From: Nanobdellati archaeon
GTDB lineage: Archaea; B1Sed10-29; JAGVWA01
Assembly (NCBI GenBank): GCA_018304505.1
Contig: JAGVWA010000003.1
Span: 1 to 58,213 of the forward strand
DNA length: 58,213 bases
Reading direction: 5' to 3'
Below, one piece after another: positions 40,422 through 49,862 of the stretch. Within the stretch, counting starts at the first letter, position 1. Each line of letters opens with the position of its first letter. A program made the position numbers and the translations under genes. The notes below the pieces were generated by a model, which made no database searches, was not told the origin of the DNA, and was given only the letters and a program-made list of their open reading frames with translations.

Positions 40422-41531
40422 ATGCAGGAAATGAAATTCAAAGCGGCTATCGATTTCTTGAAAAGCCTTGGCGAGAATGACACGATTGTCAACGCAATGG
40501 ACAGCGACGCCGATGGCGTAAGCGCAGGCACGCTGATTTCGCTGTACCTCGACGAGAAAAGCGTGCCGCACATAAATCATTTTCTCGGAGCCATCAGAAG
40601 GGGATACGACTGGCAGATTAAAAACGCTGTCGGGGCTGAGAATGCACCCCAAAATGTAACGCACATCATCGTGTCAGATGCAACGCTGGACAAGGGCACA
40701 TATGACTGGCTGGCTGAAAAGCACATTAAGATACTGACGATAGACCATCACGTGAGCAAGGCAGATCCAGCTACTGAGGGCAGCGTTTACGTGAACTTTC
40801 CCAAAAACCACAATGAAGGCATAACGACACCGTCTAGTTCTGCACTAGCATACTACCTCACGAGCAATGCGGGCTTAACCGGAAATGCCAAGTGGGTCGG
40901 CCTTATCGGCGCCTATTCAGACCTATGCCTTGAGGCGTCATTGAAATACTTAAACATGGATAAAGACGAAGAGGACTCATACTTGCCGAACAAGCAGCTT
41001 GCCTTCCCGATAGCGGAAATCGAGAGCATGATGTCGACAACGTACGTTGACCCAAATGTTTCTGAAACATTTCTCGGGATTCTGAAAGACTCTGTAAAGC
41101 AAAACAACCCGTTCCTCCTGGTGCTGGAAAAGGAAGGCCGTGCGAAGAAAATTTTCGAAACAGAGGCGGCTGCGACAGGGGAGCTGCGCGGGTGGACCAA
41201 AAAAATCGTTGCCCGTAAAGACCTTGACATCAACACAGAAAAGAAATTCGTCATGTTCAAGTTCAATCCAAAATTGAACATTAAGCGGTGGCTAGTCGGG
41301 CAGCTCAGAATGCTCTACCCCGGATACACGATTTGCGTCGCGCTTGACTCAGAAAAATACTGGAGCCTGAGTTTCCGCGGCGGGCGGGATCGCGACCTCT
41401 CAGTGCTTGTGCCGAAATCGATTGAGGGAATTCCTGATTCGCGCGGCGGGGGGCACCCTAAGGCCAGCGGCGCCACAGTGCCAAAGGAATACCTTGACAA
41501 GGTGATCGAGAACTTCCTGGCCTTAATTTAA
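40422..41531 (+). CDS. DHH/DHHA1 family phosphoesterase (RecJ-like)
   Basis: 369 residues. DHH domain motifs are MDSDADGVSAG (about 26-36), IIVSDAT and IDHHVSK, with a C-terminal DHHA1 domain containing RGGGHPKASGA near residue 345. Archaeal RecJ-like proteins include the GINS-associated nuclease (GAN) and oligoribonuclease-type enzymes; the exact role cannot be fixed here. TATA-like CTATTTAAACC (about 40390-40400) is 22-32 bases upstream. Confidence 0.88.
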   Translation: MQEMKFKAAIDFLKSLGENDTIVNAMDSDADGVSAGTLISLYLDEKSVPHINHFLGAIRRGYDWQIKNAVGAENAPQNVTHIIVSDATLDKGTYDWLAEKHIKILTIDHHVSKADPATEGSVYVNFPKNHNEGITTPSSSALAYYLTSNAGLTGNAKWVGLIGAYSDLCLEASLKYLNMDKDEEDSYLPNKQLAFPIAEIESMMSTTYVDPNVSETFLGILKDSVKQNNPFLLVLEKEGRAKKIFETEAAATGELRGWTKKIVARKDLDINTEKKFVMFKFNPKLNIKRWLVGQLRMLYPGYTICVALDSEKYWSLSFRGGRDRDLSVLVPKSIEGIPDSRGGGHPKASGATVPKEYLDKVIENFLALI

Positions 41532-41537
41532 GACACA

Positions 41538-41579
41538 TACACATCGGGCACTACACATCGAGCACTACACATCTGGCAC
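41538..41579 (+). repeat. 14-base tandem repeat, three units
   Basis: TACACATCGGGCAC, TACACATCGAGCAC and TACACATCTGGCAC follow one another (41538-41551, 41552-41565, 41566-41579), beginning six bases after the stop of the DHH gene. Confidence 0.85.
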
Positions 41580-41619
41580 ACGCATAACTATTTATCACAG
41601 TAAAGCCTAACTTACTCAC

Positions 41620-42174
41620 ATGGAAATCCACGAACTCAAAAACTTCTACAAACTCATGTCACCAAAACTCACGGTCCTAGTTACAACCATGGACCGATCT
41701 GGCAAGGTCGACGTTTCGCCATTCAGCTTCGTTACACCACTGAGTTTCGATCCGCCGCTACTTGGCATAAGCGTGGGGCCAAACAAGCATAGTTACTGGA
41801 GCATCACGCAGAAAAAGGAATTTGTTGTCCATGTCCCGACAGAAGAGCTGGTCGAAAAAATCGTCATCGCTGGCCAGAACTGGGACCCGGAAACCTCAAA
41901 GCTGGAACGCGCTGGGCTTGAAACAATCCCCGGAACGAAGGTCGGGCCTCCGATTTTGAAAGATTGCCCTGTCTCGATTGAGTGCTATCTCGAGGACACA
42001 AAGAAAGTCGGGGATCATGTTTTAATAATCGGAAGGGTTGTTGCTATCAACGTCAAGGATGAGGGAATGCTGGACGACGAGGGCCGCCTCAAGGTTGACC
42101 TAGTTAGGCCGCCGCTGCACGTTTCAGAAAACGTCTTTGCGTTCCCGTACGTGACAAAGAACATTGGCGAATAG
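41620..42174 (+). CDS. Flavin reductase-like, FMN-binding split-barrel protein
   Basis: 184 residues of the flavoredoxin/flavin reductase family: VTTMDRSGKVDVSPFSFVTPLSFDPPLLGISVGPNKHSY is the flavin-binding N-terminal part, with HVPTEELV and a C-terminal ENVFAFPYVTKN. It probably binds FMN and transfers electrons to an unknown partner. TATA-like CTATTTATC about 28 bases upstream supports the start. It precedes a small membrane protein by 11 bases. Confidence 0.85.
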   Translation: MEIHELKNFYKLMSPKLTVLVTTMDRSGKVDVSPFSFVTPLSFDPPLLGISVGPNKHSYWSITQKKEFVVHVPTEELVEKIVIAGQNWDPETSKLERAGLETIPGTKVGPPILKDCPVSIECYLEDTKKVGDHVLIIGRVVAINVKDEGMLDDEGRLKVDLVRPPLHVSENVFAFPYVTKNIGE

Positions 42175-42185
42175 GAAGAATAATA

Positions 42186-42464
42186 ATGAGCGCTGCAAAT
42201 TACATCATCAGTTTCCTGGCCAACATGGTCTTCCTAAGCCTGGTTTTGGTTTGGCTTGAAGGAAGGTTTAGAAAAAAATACGGCTTCAGGATTGAGGACC
42301 ACCCTGCTATTGCAGCCACTTACGTGTTGCTGCTGCCGTTTTTAACTGAACTGTTCTCATGGGCCTTCAACAAAGAAGCCTTCTTCTTCAGCATGGTGCA
42401 AGCTGAACTGTTTTCGCTGAGCACTGAAGAAATATTAAATCTGGTCTCACTGATGCTGATCTGA
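42186..42464 (+). CDS. Small membrane protein, 92 residues
   Basis: Two hydrophobic segments (about 5-24 and 42-62) separated by a basic loop (EGRFRKKYGFRIEDH), and a less hydrophobic C-terminus. Family unknown. It follows the flavin reductase gene closely, so it may be its membrane partner. Its end overlaps the convergent gene by 18 bases. Confidence 0.6.
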   Translation: MSAANYIISFLANMVFLSLVLVWLEGRFRKKYGFRIEDHPAIAATYVLLLPFLTELFSWAFNKEAFFFSMVQAELFSLSTEEILNLVSLMLI

Positions 42465-43097
42465 CTTTGCACCATCGCCGTTGAGCAAAATACTGAGGGC
42501 CCGCTGCCTGATTTCGAAAAACTTCTTCTCGCTCTTGAGCTTACTGATCCTGTTTTCTATCACGTTGGCCCTGAAGTTCGCCCTGCTGTCGGCCTCTGCC
42601 TTCATCGGTTCCCTGCGCTTGCCTAGGTCGCTCGTCCTGGCCTCAATCAGCCGCTCCCTGTACTCTGCATCATGAAGAAACAACTCGATCATTCGCCTAT
42701 ACTTCTTGTCCTTGACCCTCTCAATTGGCAAATCAACAATCTCAAAGGCGTCCTTGTAGGCCTTGTCAACCATCATCTTGTACTGATGCTCCCACAGCAG
42801 CGGGTCTGTGAACGACTTGGCTTTTTCCAGAATCGGGTTAGCGACGTTGCGCCTGTGCGTGTTTTCCCAGTACTTGATCTGATCGCCGAGGTATGCCGTC
42901 CTCTTGGTTGCCTCGCCCAGCTGGGCTGAAAGGCTTTTCTCTGTCGGATACACAAGGTGCTTTGCAGACTTCCCGCCATCGAATTTAACAAGTCCGCCAG
43001 TGGCTTCGTAAACCCCAATCGCGTCCTTGAACGTCAAGTCAGCCCCGGTTGGGGGAAGTTTCTCGAGCTCCTTTGAATAGTCCTTCATCATTCCCAT
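42447..43097 (-). CDS. Hypothetical helical protein, 216 residues
   Basis: Soluble, Lys/Glu/Arg-rich and largely helical, with KRTAYLGDQIKYWENTHRRNVANPILEKAK and a charged C-terminal coil. No domain recognised. It is divergent from the NAC gene. Confidence 0.6.
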   Translation of the reverse strand: MGMMKDYSKELEKLPPTGADLTFKDAIGVYEATGGLVKFDGGKSAKHLVYPTEKSLSAQLGEATKRTAYLGDQIKYWENTHRRNVANPILEKAKSFTDPLLWEHQYKMMVDKAYKDAFEIVDLPIERVKDKKYRRMIELFLHDAEYRERLIEARTSDLGKRREPMKAEADSRANFRANVIENRISKLKSEKKFFEIRQRALSILLNGDGAKSDQHQ

Positions 43098-43178
43098 AAA
43101 CTAGGTAAAACAACGGGAATTAAAAAGCGTTTGTACGCAAGCATTAAAAAGCAAAACAGCCAAATGAGAAATGATCAC

Positions 43179-43517
43179 ATGATACCAGGTGGCATGAACC
43201 CAGCGCAGATCAGCAGGATGATGAAGCAGCTCGGCATAAAACAGGAAGAGGTCGACGCAACAGAGGTCATCATCAAGACTCCGCAGGGGAATATCGTAGT
43301 CCGGCAGCCCTCTGTCATGGTCATTGAAGCGCAGGGCAAGAAGACGTTTCAGGTCATGGGCAACGTTACGGAAGAATCAGCAGAAGCTGGGCCACAATTT
43401 ACTGACGACGACGTGAAGCTCGTTATGGAGAAAACCGGAAAGTCAGAAACCGAGGCACGCAACGCCCTGGAATCAACCAACGGCGACCTGACCGAAGCCA
43501 TCATGAAGCTGACTTGA
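43179..43517 (+). CDS. nac: Nascent polypeptide-associated complex protein (NAC)
   Basis: About 112 residues from ATG 43179 (MIPGGMNPAQISRMMKQLGI, the usual archaeal NAC beginning); ATG 43164 is an alternative and the frame is open from 43131. The NAC domain covers ATEVIIKTPQGNIVVRQPSVMVIEAQGKKTFQVMG, and the C-terminal UBA domain is DDVKLVMEKTGKSETEARNALE. It forms a homodimer at the ribosome exit tunnel. Confidence 0.95.
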   Translation: MIPGGMNPAQISRMMKQLGIKQEEVDATEVIIKTPQGNIVVRQPSVMVIEAQGKKTFQVMGNVTEESAEAGPQFTDDDVKLVMEKTGKSETEARNALESTNGDLTEAIMKLT

Positions 43518-43564
43518 GTTCGTTGACCCTTAGCCCGGGCCCAACAGGATGAAAATGCTCATTC

Positions 43565-44998
43565 TCATTGAGAGCCGATAACCAGCGGAACAGCGCCCTC
43601 GGGTATTATTGATGCCTGCGATTCGCCCTGGAATTCGCCTTCAGCAGCCGCCGCGTCCGCGTTGTTGAGCTCATCAACTTCTGAAACAGGGATCTGCTCA
43701 AAGCCGACGATTTCCTTGTATTTCGTGAACACGCTCAACGCAACCTGTTTTTCTCCAGTGCCCTCAGAGAAATCGAATGAAAATGTGAAGATTCTGAAGC
43801 GCTCTGTCAGCGTGTAATTGACCCCCGCGACTTCCAAAACCCCCGGCAGCTTGTGGGCATACAGCTTTTCACGCGCCTCTACGTTGAAGCTGTTGTTCAA
43901 CAGGTACTCTTCGTACAACGCGAGGCCTGTGTCATTAACGGCGCCGATGGTGATTTCGAACGTACCGTTTTCAAAATAATACTCTGTACCAGAGAGTTGC
44001 TGCTCGATTTCTTCAACAGCCAGTGACTTGTTGCTGAAAGAAACAACCGTGTCATTTCCGGCTTGCGCAGCCCTGGCCTCTGTGAAATTCAGCGTGCTGG
44101 CGTTGGCGCCTGGAATTGTAACGCGGTTGTCAGGCTCCATGATCTCGATTTCAGGATGCCTCTGGATCAGCTGCAGCAGATCGCCCCTGATTTCCGAAAC
44201 TGGTTTTATTTCAATGCCGCCCGGATAGGTGCCGGAGAACTTGAACTGCGTGAAGTTCAGCACATCGATATCCAACTTCTTTGAAATCGGTTGTATGAAA
44301 ATCACATCCCCTAGCTGCAGGCCGAGGTACTGCTGCGGCTCTGTTAATGACTTGTCGATGCACTTGCCCTGTATGTTCTGCAGAATGCTGCGGTTGTCCG
44401 TAACAACAACAGGACAGACTATTGTAATGCGGGTGCCGTTTATCTTTGAGTACAACAGGGTTACTGGCAGCGTTTCTGCCTTTGTGACGATTGTCTCGTT
44501 GCCGATGGTGATGTTCTGCAGCAGCTTCACCGACCCATCACTGATTGGATAGCCAGAGGACTTGTTGAAGAACCCCAGGAGGTTGTAGGCAAGCCGAAAA
44601 CCAGACTCGGTCAAGGTCGTGTTTGGCTGCTGCGGCAGGTTTATGTTGTACGCGTAAGTGCCGCTGCGCTGGCCAAGGCTCAGCCTGACGCTGTGATTTG
44701 AATAACCAAGGCTGTCAATGATGCCCACAACCTGGGCCTGGTCGTTCGTGCTTGATTCACCAATAAAGTTTATAAATGGCTTTATGTCCAATATGTCTGC
44801 AGAAATCTCCGCATTGGTGAATGTCTTGATGTTCGACACGGGTTCTGTGGCCTCAAGTTCATTAGACCCAATATCAAGTTGCGAGGAGCCCGTGAAAAAA
44901 TAACTCATAGGCCCAAGGGTCAGCACTAGAACAAACAACGCGACAAGGACTCCGAACTTGTTGACGCCCTTGGATACGCCCTTGGATTTTTCTGCCAT
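43565..44998 (-). CDS. Large membrane-anchored extracellular protein
   Basis: 477 residues from ATG 44998 (MAEKSKGVSKG). The frame is open to 45022, but TATA-like CTTTTAATAT at about 45021-45030 favours 44998. One membrane helix (about 15-37) is followed by a long external region with many N-glycosylation sequons (NHS, NTT, NKS, NIT, NET, NGT and others) and a low-complexity acidic C-terminus. No family recognised. It could be an envelope or S-layer-associated protein. Confidence 0.7.
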   Translation of the reverse strand: MAEKSKGVSKGVNKFGVLVALFVLVLTLGPMSYFFTGSSQLDIGSNELEATEPVSNIKTFTNAEISADILDIKPFINFIGESSTNDQAQVVGIIDSLGYSNHSVRLSLGQRSGTYAYNINLPQQPNTTLTESGFRLAYNLLGFFNKSSGYPISDGSVKLLQNITIGNETIVTKAETLPVTLLYSKINGTRITIVCPVVVTDNRSILQNIQGKCIDKSLTEPQQYLGLQLGDVIFIQPISKKLDIDVLNFTQFKFSGTYPGGIEIKPVSEIRGDLLQLIQRHPEIEIMEPDNRVTIPGANASTLNFTEARAAQAGNDTVVSFSNKSLAVEEIEQQLSGTEYYFENGTFEITIGAVNDTGLALYEEYLLNNSFNVEAREKLYAHKLPGVLEVAGVNYTLTERFRIFTFSFDFSEGTGEKQVALSVFTKYKEIVGFEQIPVSEVDELNNADAAAAEGEFQGESQASIIPEGAVPLVIGSQ

Positions 44999-45024
44999 AC
45001 AACATATTCGAAACAAAGTCATAT

Positions 45025-45064
45025 TAAAAGCATACGGTGAAAACTAAAAGCATACAGTGAAATC
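45025..45064 (+). repeat. 20-base tandem duplication upstream of the FKBP gene
   Basis: Two adjacent units TAAAAGCATACGGTGAAAAC (45025-45044) and one differing at two positions (45045-45064). They sit in the 80-base divergent promoter region between the glycoprotein-like gene and the FKBP gene. Confidence 0.8.
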
Positions 45065-45078
45065 AACACGGTGATTCA

Positions 45079-45819
45079 ATGAGCAAGATAATACGCGTAA
45101 ACTACACAGGCACGATAAAGGGCACTGGCGAAATATTCGACACCACGTACGAGGAAGTTGCGAAGAAAAACAACATGCACTCCATGCACCGGACTTACAA
45201 GCCCATGGTAATGATCCTTGGCGAAAACCGCATCATACAAGGCCTGGAGCACGAGCTGGAAAAAATGAAGCAAGGTGACGAGAAGACCATCGAGCTAAGC
45301 AAAGCAGATGCCTATGGCGAGCGCAAACAGGACCTCATACAGCTGGTTCCGCTGCAGACCTTCAGGAAGAACAACGTCAACCCAGTACCGGGCATGGTGC
45401 TGAACCTCGACAATGGCCTGCGCGCAAAGGTGCAGTCGGTGTCGGGCGGCAGGGTTAGGCTGGACATGAACCACGAACTCGCGGGCAAGGACCTGGTGTT
45501 CGAAGTCAGAATAGAGGAAATCCCGGAAACTGACGAGCAAAAAGCGCGTGCGGTGTTTGACTTGACCTTTCCAGGCATAGACAAGTCAGATCTCAAAATC
45601 AGCATCGGCGGTGCCAAAAAACCAGCAAAGCAGCAGGTAATGACCCCAGAACAGGCTGTAAAGGCCGAGGACAAAACCAACAAGGGCACATTCATAACGA
45701 TCAGGATGCCAAAATCCGCCCTGGGCTTGAACGACTACCAGGCGCGCAAGCTGGTGCTGTCCCAAGATTTAAAGAAATACCTCGAAGCCGACTCAGTCAA
45801 GATTGAGGAAGAGTACTGA
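45079..45819 (+). CDS. FKBP-type peptidyl-prolyl isomerase, long archaeal form
   Basis: 246 residues. The split FKBP domain (IIRVNYTGTIKGTGEIFDTT..GENRIIQGLEHELEKMKQGDEKTIEL) carries an inserted IF/SlyD-like flap (about 85-150). A C-terminal extension of about 90 residues contains a Lys-rich linker and a second small domain, as in long archaeal FKBPs. It acts as foldase and chaperone in the cytoplasm. The ribosome site GGTGAT is 4 bases from the ATG, an unusually tight spacing. Confidence 0.92.
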   Translation: MSKIIRVNYTGTIKGTGEIFDTTYEEVAKKNNMHSMHRTYKPMVMILGENRIIQGLEHELEKMKQGDEKTIELSKADAYGERKQDLIQLVPLQTFRKNNVNPVPGMVLNLDNGLRAKVQSVSGGRVRLDMNHELAGKDLVFEVRIEEIPETDEQKARAVFDLTFPGIDKSDLKISIGGAKKPAKQQVMTPEQAVKAEDKTNKGTFITIRMPKSALGLNDYQARKLVLSQDLKKYLEADSVKIEEEY

Positions 45820-45846
45820 CACCGGCACATAGACTGACACCGGCAC
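45815..45846 (+). repeat. 18-base spaced duplication across the FKBP stop
   Basis: ACTGACACCGGCAC occurs at 45815-45828 and again at 45833-45846 (period 18). The first copy contains the TGA stop codon of the FKBP gene. The rest of the 214-base spacer to psmB holds a TATA-like CTTTAAATAC (about 45869-45878), A/T-rich leader DNA and a 6-base inverted repeat AACTCA/TGAGTT (45964-45984). Confidence 0.75.
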
Positions 45847-46033
45847 GCAAAACCCGCACAGGGGAAAACTTTAAATACAACAATTGGGCAAATAAGTACA
45901 GCGGCATACTAATTATGCGAACTTCTCAAAACCTGACTTAAGCAAATTAGAAAACTCAATTAGAACTCAATAAAAAACTGAGTTAAAAAAATTAAAAAAA
46001 CTAAGTTACGGAAGGCATAAGGGGATATCCAGC

Positions 46034-46681
46034 ATGACACAACCACAAGACATAAAGACAACAGACACTGGTACAACAACACTCGGCATAAAGTGCTCCG
46101 ACGGCGTCATCCTCGGCGCGGACAACAGAACCACAATGGGCAACTTCGTTGCTGGAAAGGACAAACAAAAAGTCCGCCCTATTAATGACTACATCGGCTT
46201 CACGTGGGCCGGCGCAGTAGGCGACGCGCAAATGCTTGAACGCACAATCAAGGCTAACGTTGCCCTGTACGAAACACAGAGAAACAAGCGCATCAAACTG
46301 AGGTCATTGACAACGTTTCTGGCCAACATCTTCCAGGAGCGCTCGTACTTCCCGTACTGGGTACAAACCATCATCGGCGGATACGACTCAGAACCGCGCC
46401 TAATAGACATCGACGCCATCGGCGGATACAAGGAATTCACGGACTTCACCGTGTCAGGATCAGGGTCCATGATGGCAATTGGCGTGCTCGAGGCAGAATA
46501 TACAAAAGAAAAAACCATGAAGGAAAATGAACTCCTCGCGTTGCGCGCAATTCACGCGGCCATAGAGCGCGACATATACTCTGGAAACGGCGTCGACCTG
46601 CTCTTCATCGACAAACACAAATCAGAACTCAAACACTACACCCTTGATGAAGTAAAACAAATCATAGGCGCAAAGAAATAA
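46034..46681 (+). CDS. psmB: 20S proteasome beta subunit
   Basis: 215 residues with a 13-residue propeptide (MTQPQDIKTTDTG) then the N-terminal nucleophile Thr of TTTLGIK. Counting from that Thr, the catalytic Asp17 (GADNR) and Lys33 are in place, and the GSGSMMAIGVLE segment is the conserved Ser129 region. Self-cleavage exposes the catalytic Thr. The alpha subunit is not in the window. A long A/T-rich leader of about 130 bases precedes it. Confidence 0.96.
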   Translation: MTQPQDIKTTDTGTTTLGIKCSDGVILGADNRTTMGNFVAGKDKQKVRPINDYIGFTWAGAVGDAQMLERTIKANVALYETQRNKRIKLRSLTTFLANIFQERSYFPYWVQTIIGGYDSEPRLIDIDAIGGYKEFTDFTVSGSGSMMAIGVLEAEYTKEKTMKENELLALRAIHAAIERDIYSGNGVDLLFIDKHKSELKHYTLDEVKQIIGAKK

Positions 46682-46797
46682 ATCCAATTAAAAAACGGGA
46701 TCGCGGCACAACGATCTACAAGACAACATATAACAGCATAGCAACAGTGCTATAATAATTAGAATAATGATTAGAAAACACGGAGTGTGAACAGCCA

Positions 46798-48693
46798 ATG
46801 GCAGACTTTATCAAAGAACTAGCAAAGCAAGTGCATGAAATCCTGCCTAGCGAAGCAGAGATCACTAGTATTGAGGCAGAGGGACCAGAAATCGTAATTT
46901 ATACGAAGAACCTGAAACTTTTCCAGGATCAGGAGCGACTCATCAAAGGCCTTGCAGGACAACTCAAGAAGCGCTTCGTCGTCAGGAGCGACGCATCTCA
47001 ATTAATGACGCCAGAGGAAGCTGAAAAGAAAATCCGCGAAATACTGCCAGAAGAAGCAGGGCTAGAAACCATAATGTTTGACCCGGAATTCCACCAAGTG
47101 AACATCGAGGCACGCAAAATCGGCCTCGTCATCGGCCACCACGGGGACACGCTAAAGGAAATCGCGCGCCAGACCAACTGGGTTGCAAAGCCCCTGAGAA
47201 TGCCAACAATGCCAACCACAATGCTCAAGTCGATAAGACAGCTTCTAGTCAAAGAAGCAAAGACCAGGAAGGCACTGCTCAAGAAAGTCGGGAAACAGAT
47301 CTACAGGGAACAGACAAAACCGACCGACTGGATTCGATTCACGACACTCGGCGCCAGCAGGCAAGTCGGCAGGTCATGTTTCTTACTCGAAACCCCAGAG
47401 TCCAAGGTCTTCCTTGATTGCGGCCTCGGCACAGGCCCTGGGGACCAGAGGTTCCCATACCTATCCTCAGTAGACTTCTCGCTCGACGAACTCGACGCAG
47501 TAATACTAAGCCACGGCCACTTAGACCACAGCGGCATGATTCCATACCTCTTTGAATACGGCTATGATGGGCCACTTTACTGCACAACCCCAACACGGGA
47601 TGTGATTGCGCTGCTGCAGAAGGACATGCTCAACGTCTTCGTCAAAAACAACGAGGTGCCGCCATACGACGAAAAGGCCATCAAGAAGCAGATCCTACAC
47701 TGCATCACCCGAGAATATGGCGAAGTCACAGACATCTCTCCGGACATGAGAATGACATTCCAAAACGCAGGACACATTCTTGGCAGCGCCTTAACGCATT
47801 TGCACATCGGCGATGGCGCACACAACCTAGTTTACACGGGCGACCTGAAGTTCGGTTTCTCAGAACTTTTCGACCCCGCAGAATCACGATTTCCAAGGGT
47901 TGAGACGCTGGTAATAGAATCCACTTACGGGGGCAACGTCCACACTACGGCTCCAAGGTTCATGGCAGAGAAACAGTTAATGGACTACATCATCAACACC
48001 GTCGAGAAGAACAACGGAATCGTCCTTATTCCGAGTTTCGCAGTTGAAAGGGCACAAGAGGCGATGCTCGTCATTGAAGCCTACGCGCGGCAGCACCCTG
48101 AGTGGGACATACCAGTATACTTGGACGGAATGATAAAGGAAGCCTGTGCCATTCATACAGCGTATCCTGAGTATCTGAAACGCAATGTCCAGCGCCGGAT
48201 CTTGCACAACGACTCGCCGTTCAGCTCCCATATTTTCCAGTCAGTGGATCCTGTAAAAAGAGAGGAAATCGTGAACCAGGGACGCTGCGTTATTATAGCA
48301 CCCGCGGGCATGATGAACGGCGGCCCCGTGCTCGACTACTTCAAACGCACATGCGAAGACCCAAAGAACCAACTGATTTTCATGTCTTTCCAAGCAGAAG
48401 GAACGCTTGGCCAAAAAATCAAGGGCGGCGCCAGAAAAGTAGTCTTAGAAGACAAAGCAGGGGCAAGGGAATACGAAATCAAAATGAAGGTCAACGAAAT
48501 CCCGGGCTTCAGTGGGCACGCCGATTTCAACCAGCTCCTGGGCTTCTACAAAAAACTCTCGCCAAAACCAGAACGCGTCTTGACGATTCACGGCGAGGAA
48601 AAATCCTGTGTCAACCTTGCAAGGACGCTGGGATACAAATTCCGTGTAGAGGCCAGCGCGCCGCGTAACCTCGACGCGATACGGCTGAAGTAG
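46798..48693 (+). CDS. fttA: Transcription termination factor FttA / aCPSF1 (KH-CPSF ribonuclease)
   Basis: 631 residues. Two N-terminal KH domains (about 1-145, with GLVIGHHGDTLKEI as GXXG motif) are followed by a metallo-beta-lactamase domain with SHGHLDHSGMIP (about 238-249), a beta-CASP domain (ESTYGGNVH, PAGMMNGGP) and a C-terminal SGHADFNQL and HGEE. FttA cleaves nascent RNA at U-rich sites and ends transcription genome-wide in archaea. It probably acts on the U-rich ends seen after several genes here. Confidence 0.97.
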   Translation: MADFIKELAKQVHEILPSEAEITSIEAEGPEIVIYTKNLKLFQDQERLIKGLAGQLKKRFVVRSDASQLMTPEEAEKKIREILPEEAGLETIMFDPEFHQVNIEARKIGLVIGHHGDTLKEIARQTNWVAKPLRMPTMPTTMLKSIRQLLVKEAKTRKALLKKVGKQIYREQTKPTDWIRFTTLGASRQVGRSCFLLETPESKVFLDCGLGTGPGDQRFPYLSSVDFSLDELDAVILSHGHLDHSGMIPYLFEYGYDGPLYCTTPTRDVIALLQKDMLNVFVKNNEVPPYDEKAIKKQILHCITREYGEVTDISPDMRMTFQNAGHILGSALTHLHIGDGAHNLVYTGDLKFGFSELFDPAESRFPRVETLVIESTYGGNVHTTAPRFMAEKQLMDYIINTVEKNNGIVLIPSFAVERAQEAMLVIEAYARQHPEWDIPVYLDGMIKEACAIHTAYPEYLKRNVQRRILHNDSPFSSHIFQSVDPVKREEIVNQGRCVIIAPAGMMNGGPVLDYFKRTCEDPKNQLIFMSFQAEGTLGQKIKGGARKVVLEDKAGAREYEIKMKVNEIPGFSGHADFNQLLGFYKKLSPKPERVLTIHGEEKSCVNLARTLGYKFRVEASAPRNLDAIRLK

Positions 48694-48770
48694 CGCTTGG
48701 TGTAATTCTTGGTGCATCGTAGGCCCATTAAACAAATAGCCTTAAATATGTGGTCACCTATAATTTATGC

Positions 48771-49721
48771 ATGTTTATAGAAACGCGCAGGGTGGGCAAG
48801 AAACAGAAATTTTATCTCGTTCACTCCTTCCGGCGTGCGGGCAAAGTAGAAAAACTTCGCAGGTACTTGGGGGCAGACTTAACAAAAAAAGAGATTGAGG
48901 GGGCCAAAGAAATTGCGGAAAGGCAGCTTCTGCAACGGGCTGCAGTGTACAAAAAAATCCGGGATCCGCTAATGACGACCTTGTCGCAAGAGGAACTTGA
49001 ACAACTCAAATATCTTGAGAAAAAATCGCACTTCAAAATATTCCACTTGTCTGAAAAAGAATGGAAGGAATTTGCTGAAACCTTCACATACAACACCAAT
49101 GCAATCGAGGGTTCAGAACTGACAGAAAAAGAAGTAAAACAAATCGTCGAAAAAAATGAGTGGCCGGCATTCAAATCAAAAGAAGATATTTCTGAAGCAT
49201 ATGGGGTTATGGAAGCGATAGCCCACACTAGAAAAACAAAAACACACATCTCATTAGACTTACTCAAAGAGCTGCACAAGCTCGCCTTCAAGAACTCAAA
49301 AAGTTTTGCGGGGCAACTAAGAAAAAAAGGAATCGAGGTAGTCATTAGAGACGGGTTTGGAAACGTTGTCCATCAAGGGGCCCCTGCAGAAACCGTCCCG
49401 GGCCTGCTAAAAGAACTAGCGTCCTGGTACAACAAATACCGAAACAAATACCCCCCATTAGTATTAGCGTCTGTTGTTCACAATCAATTTGAAAATATCC
49501 ACCCATTCCAAGACGGCAACGGCAGAGTTGGCAGGTTGCTATTAAACAACATCCTGATAAAACACGGTTTGCCTCCTGTTAACATAGAGTTCACAAGAAG
49601 AAGAGAATACTACGCAGCATTACAAGCTTACGAGAACAACCACGACCTTAGACCAACGATAGAGCTTCTCCTCTCAGAATACAAAACCCTCAAAAAGAAA
49701 GGTGACCACAAAACTAGCTGA
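48771..49721 (+). CDS. Fic family protein (AMP-transferase type)
   Basis: About 316 residues from ATG 48771, 25 bases after TATA-like CTTAAATATG; the frame is open from 48750. The Fic core motif HPFQDGNGRVGR starts at residue 244. Upstream, TYNTNAIEGSELTEKEV resembles the inhibitory (S/T)xxxE(G/N)-type segment, suggesting an autoinhibited enzyme. The N-terminal 90 residues are charged and may be a DNA- or partner-binding part. Targets unknown. Confidence 0.9.
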   Translation: MFIETRRVGKKQKFYLVHSFRRAGKVEKLRRYLGADLTKKEIEGAKEIAERQLLQRAAVYKKIRDPLMTTLSQEELEQLKYLEKKSHFKIFHLSEKEWKEFAETFTYNTNAIEGSELTEKEVKQIVEKNEWPAFKSKEDISEAYGVMEAIAHTRKTKTHISLDLLKELHKLAFKNSKSFAGQLRKKGIEVVIRDGFGNVVHQGAPAETVPGLLKELASWYNKYRNKYPPLVLASVVHNQFENIHPFQDGNGRVGRLLLNNILIKHGLPPVNIEFTRRREYYAALQAYENNHDLRPTIELLLSEYKTLKKKGDHKTS

Positions 49722-49862
49722 GTACCAGGGGAACGTGGTCACCCAAATAGTTACTGCTCAACATTTGCACTGCGCATGCAAAAGCTTAAAAAACAAGCAG
49801 CGGGCCTACGAAGCAACGCCCCTGGGCAATTCTATTTATAGTATCTCGTCGTTTCGATAATC

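Noticed and set aside
48748-48780. 10-residue frame beginning Met-Trp upstream of the Fic gene
   Set aside because: It overlaps the TATA box and start of the Fic gene and is too short; counted as chance.
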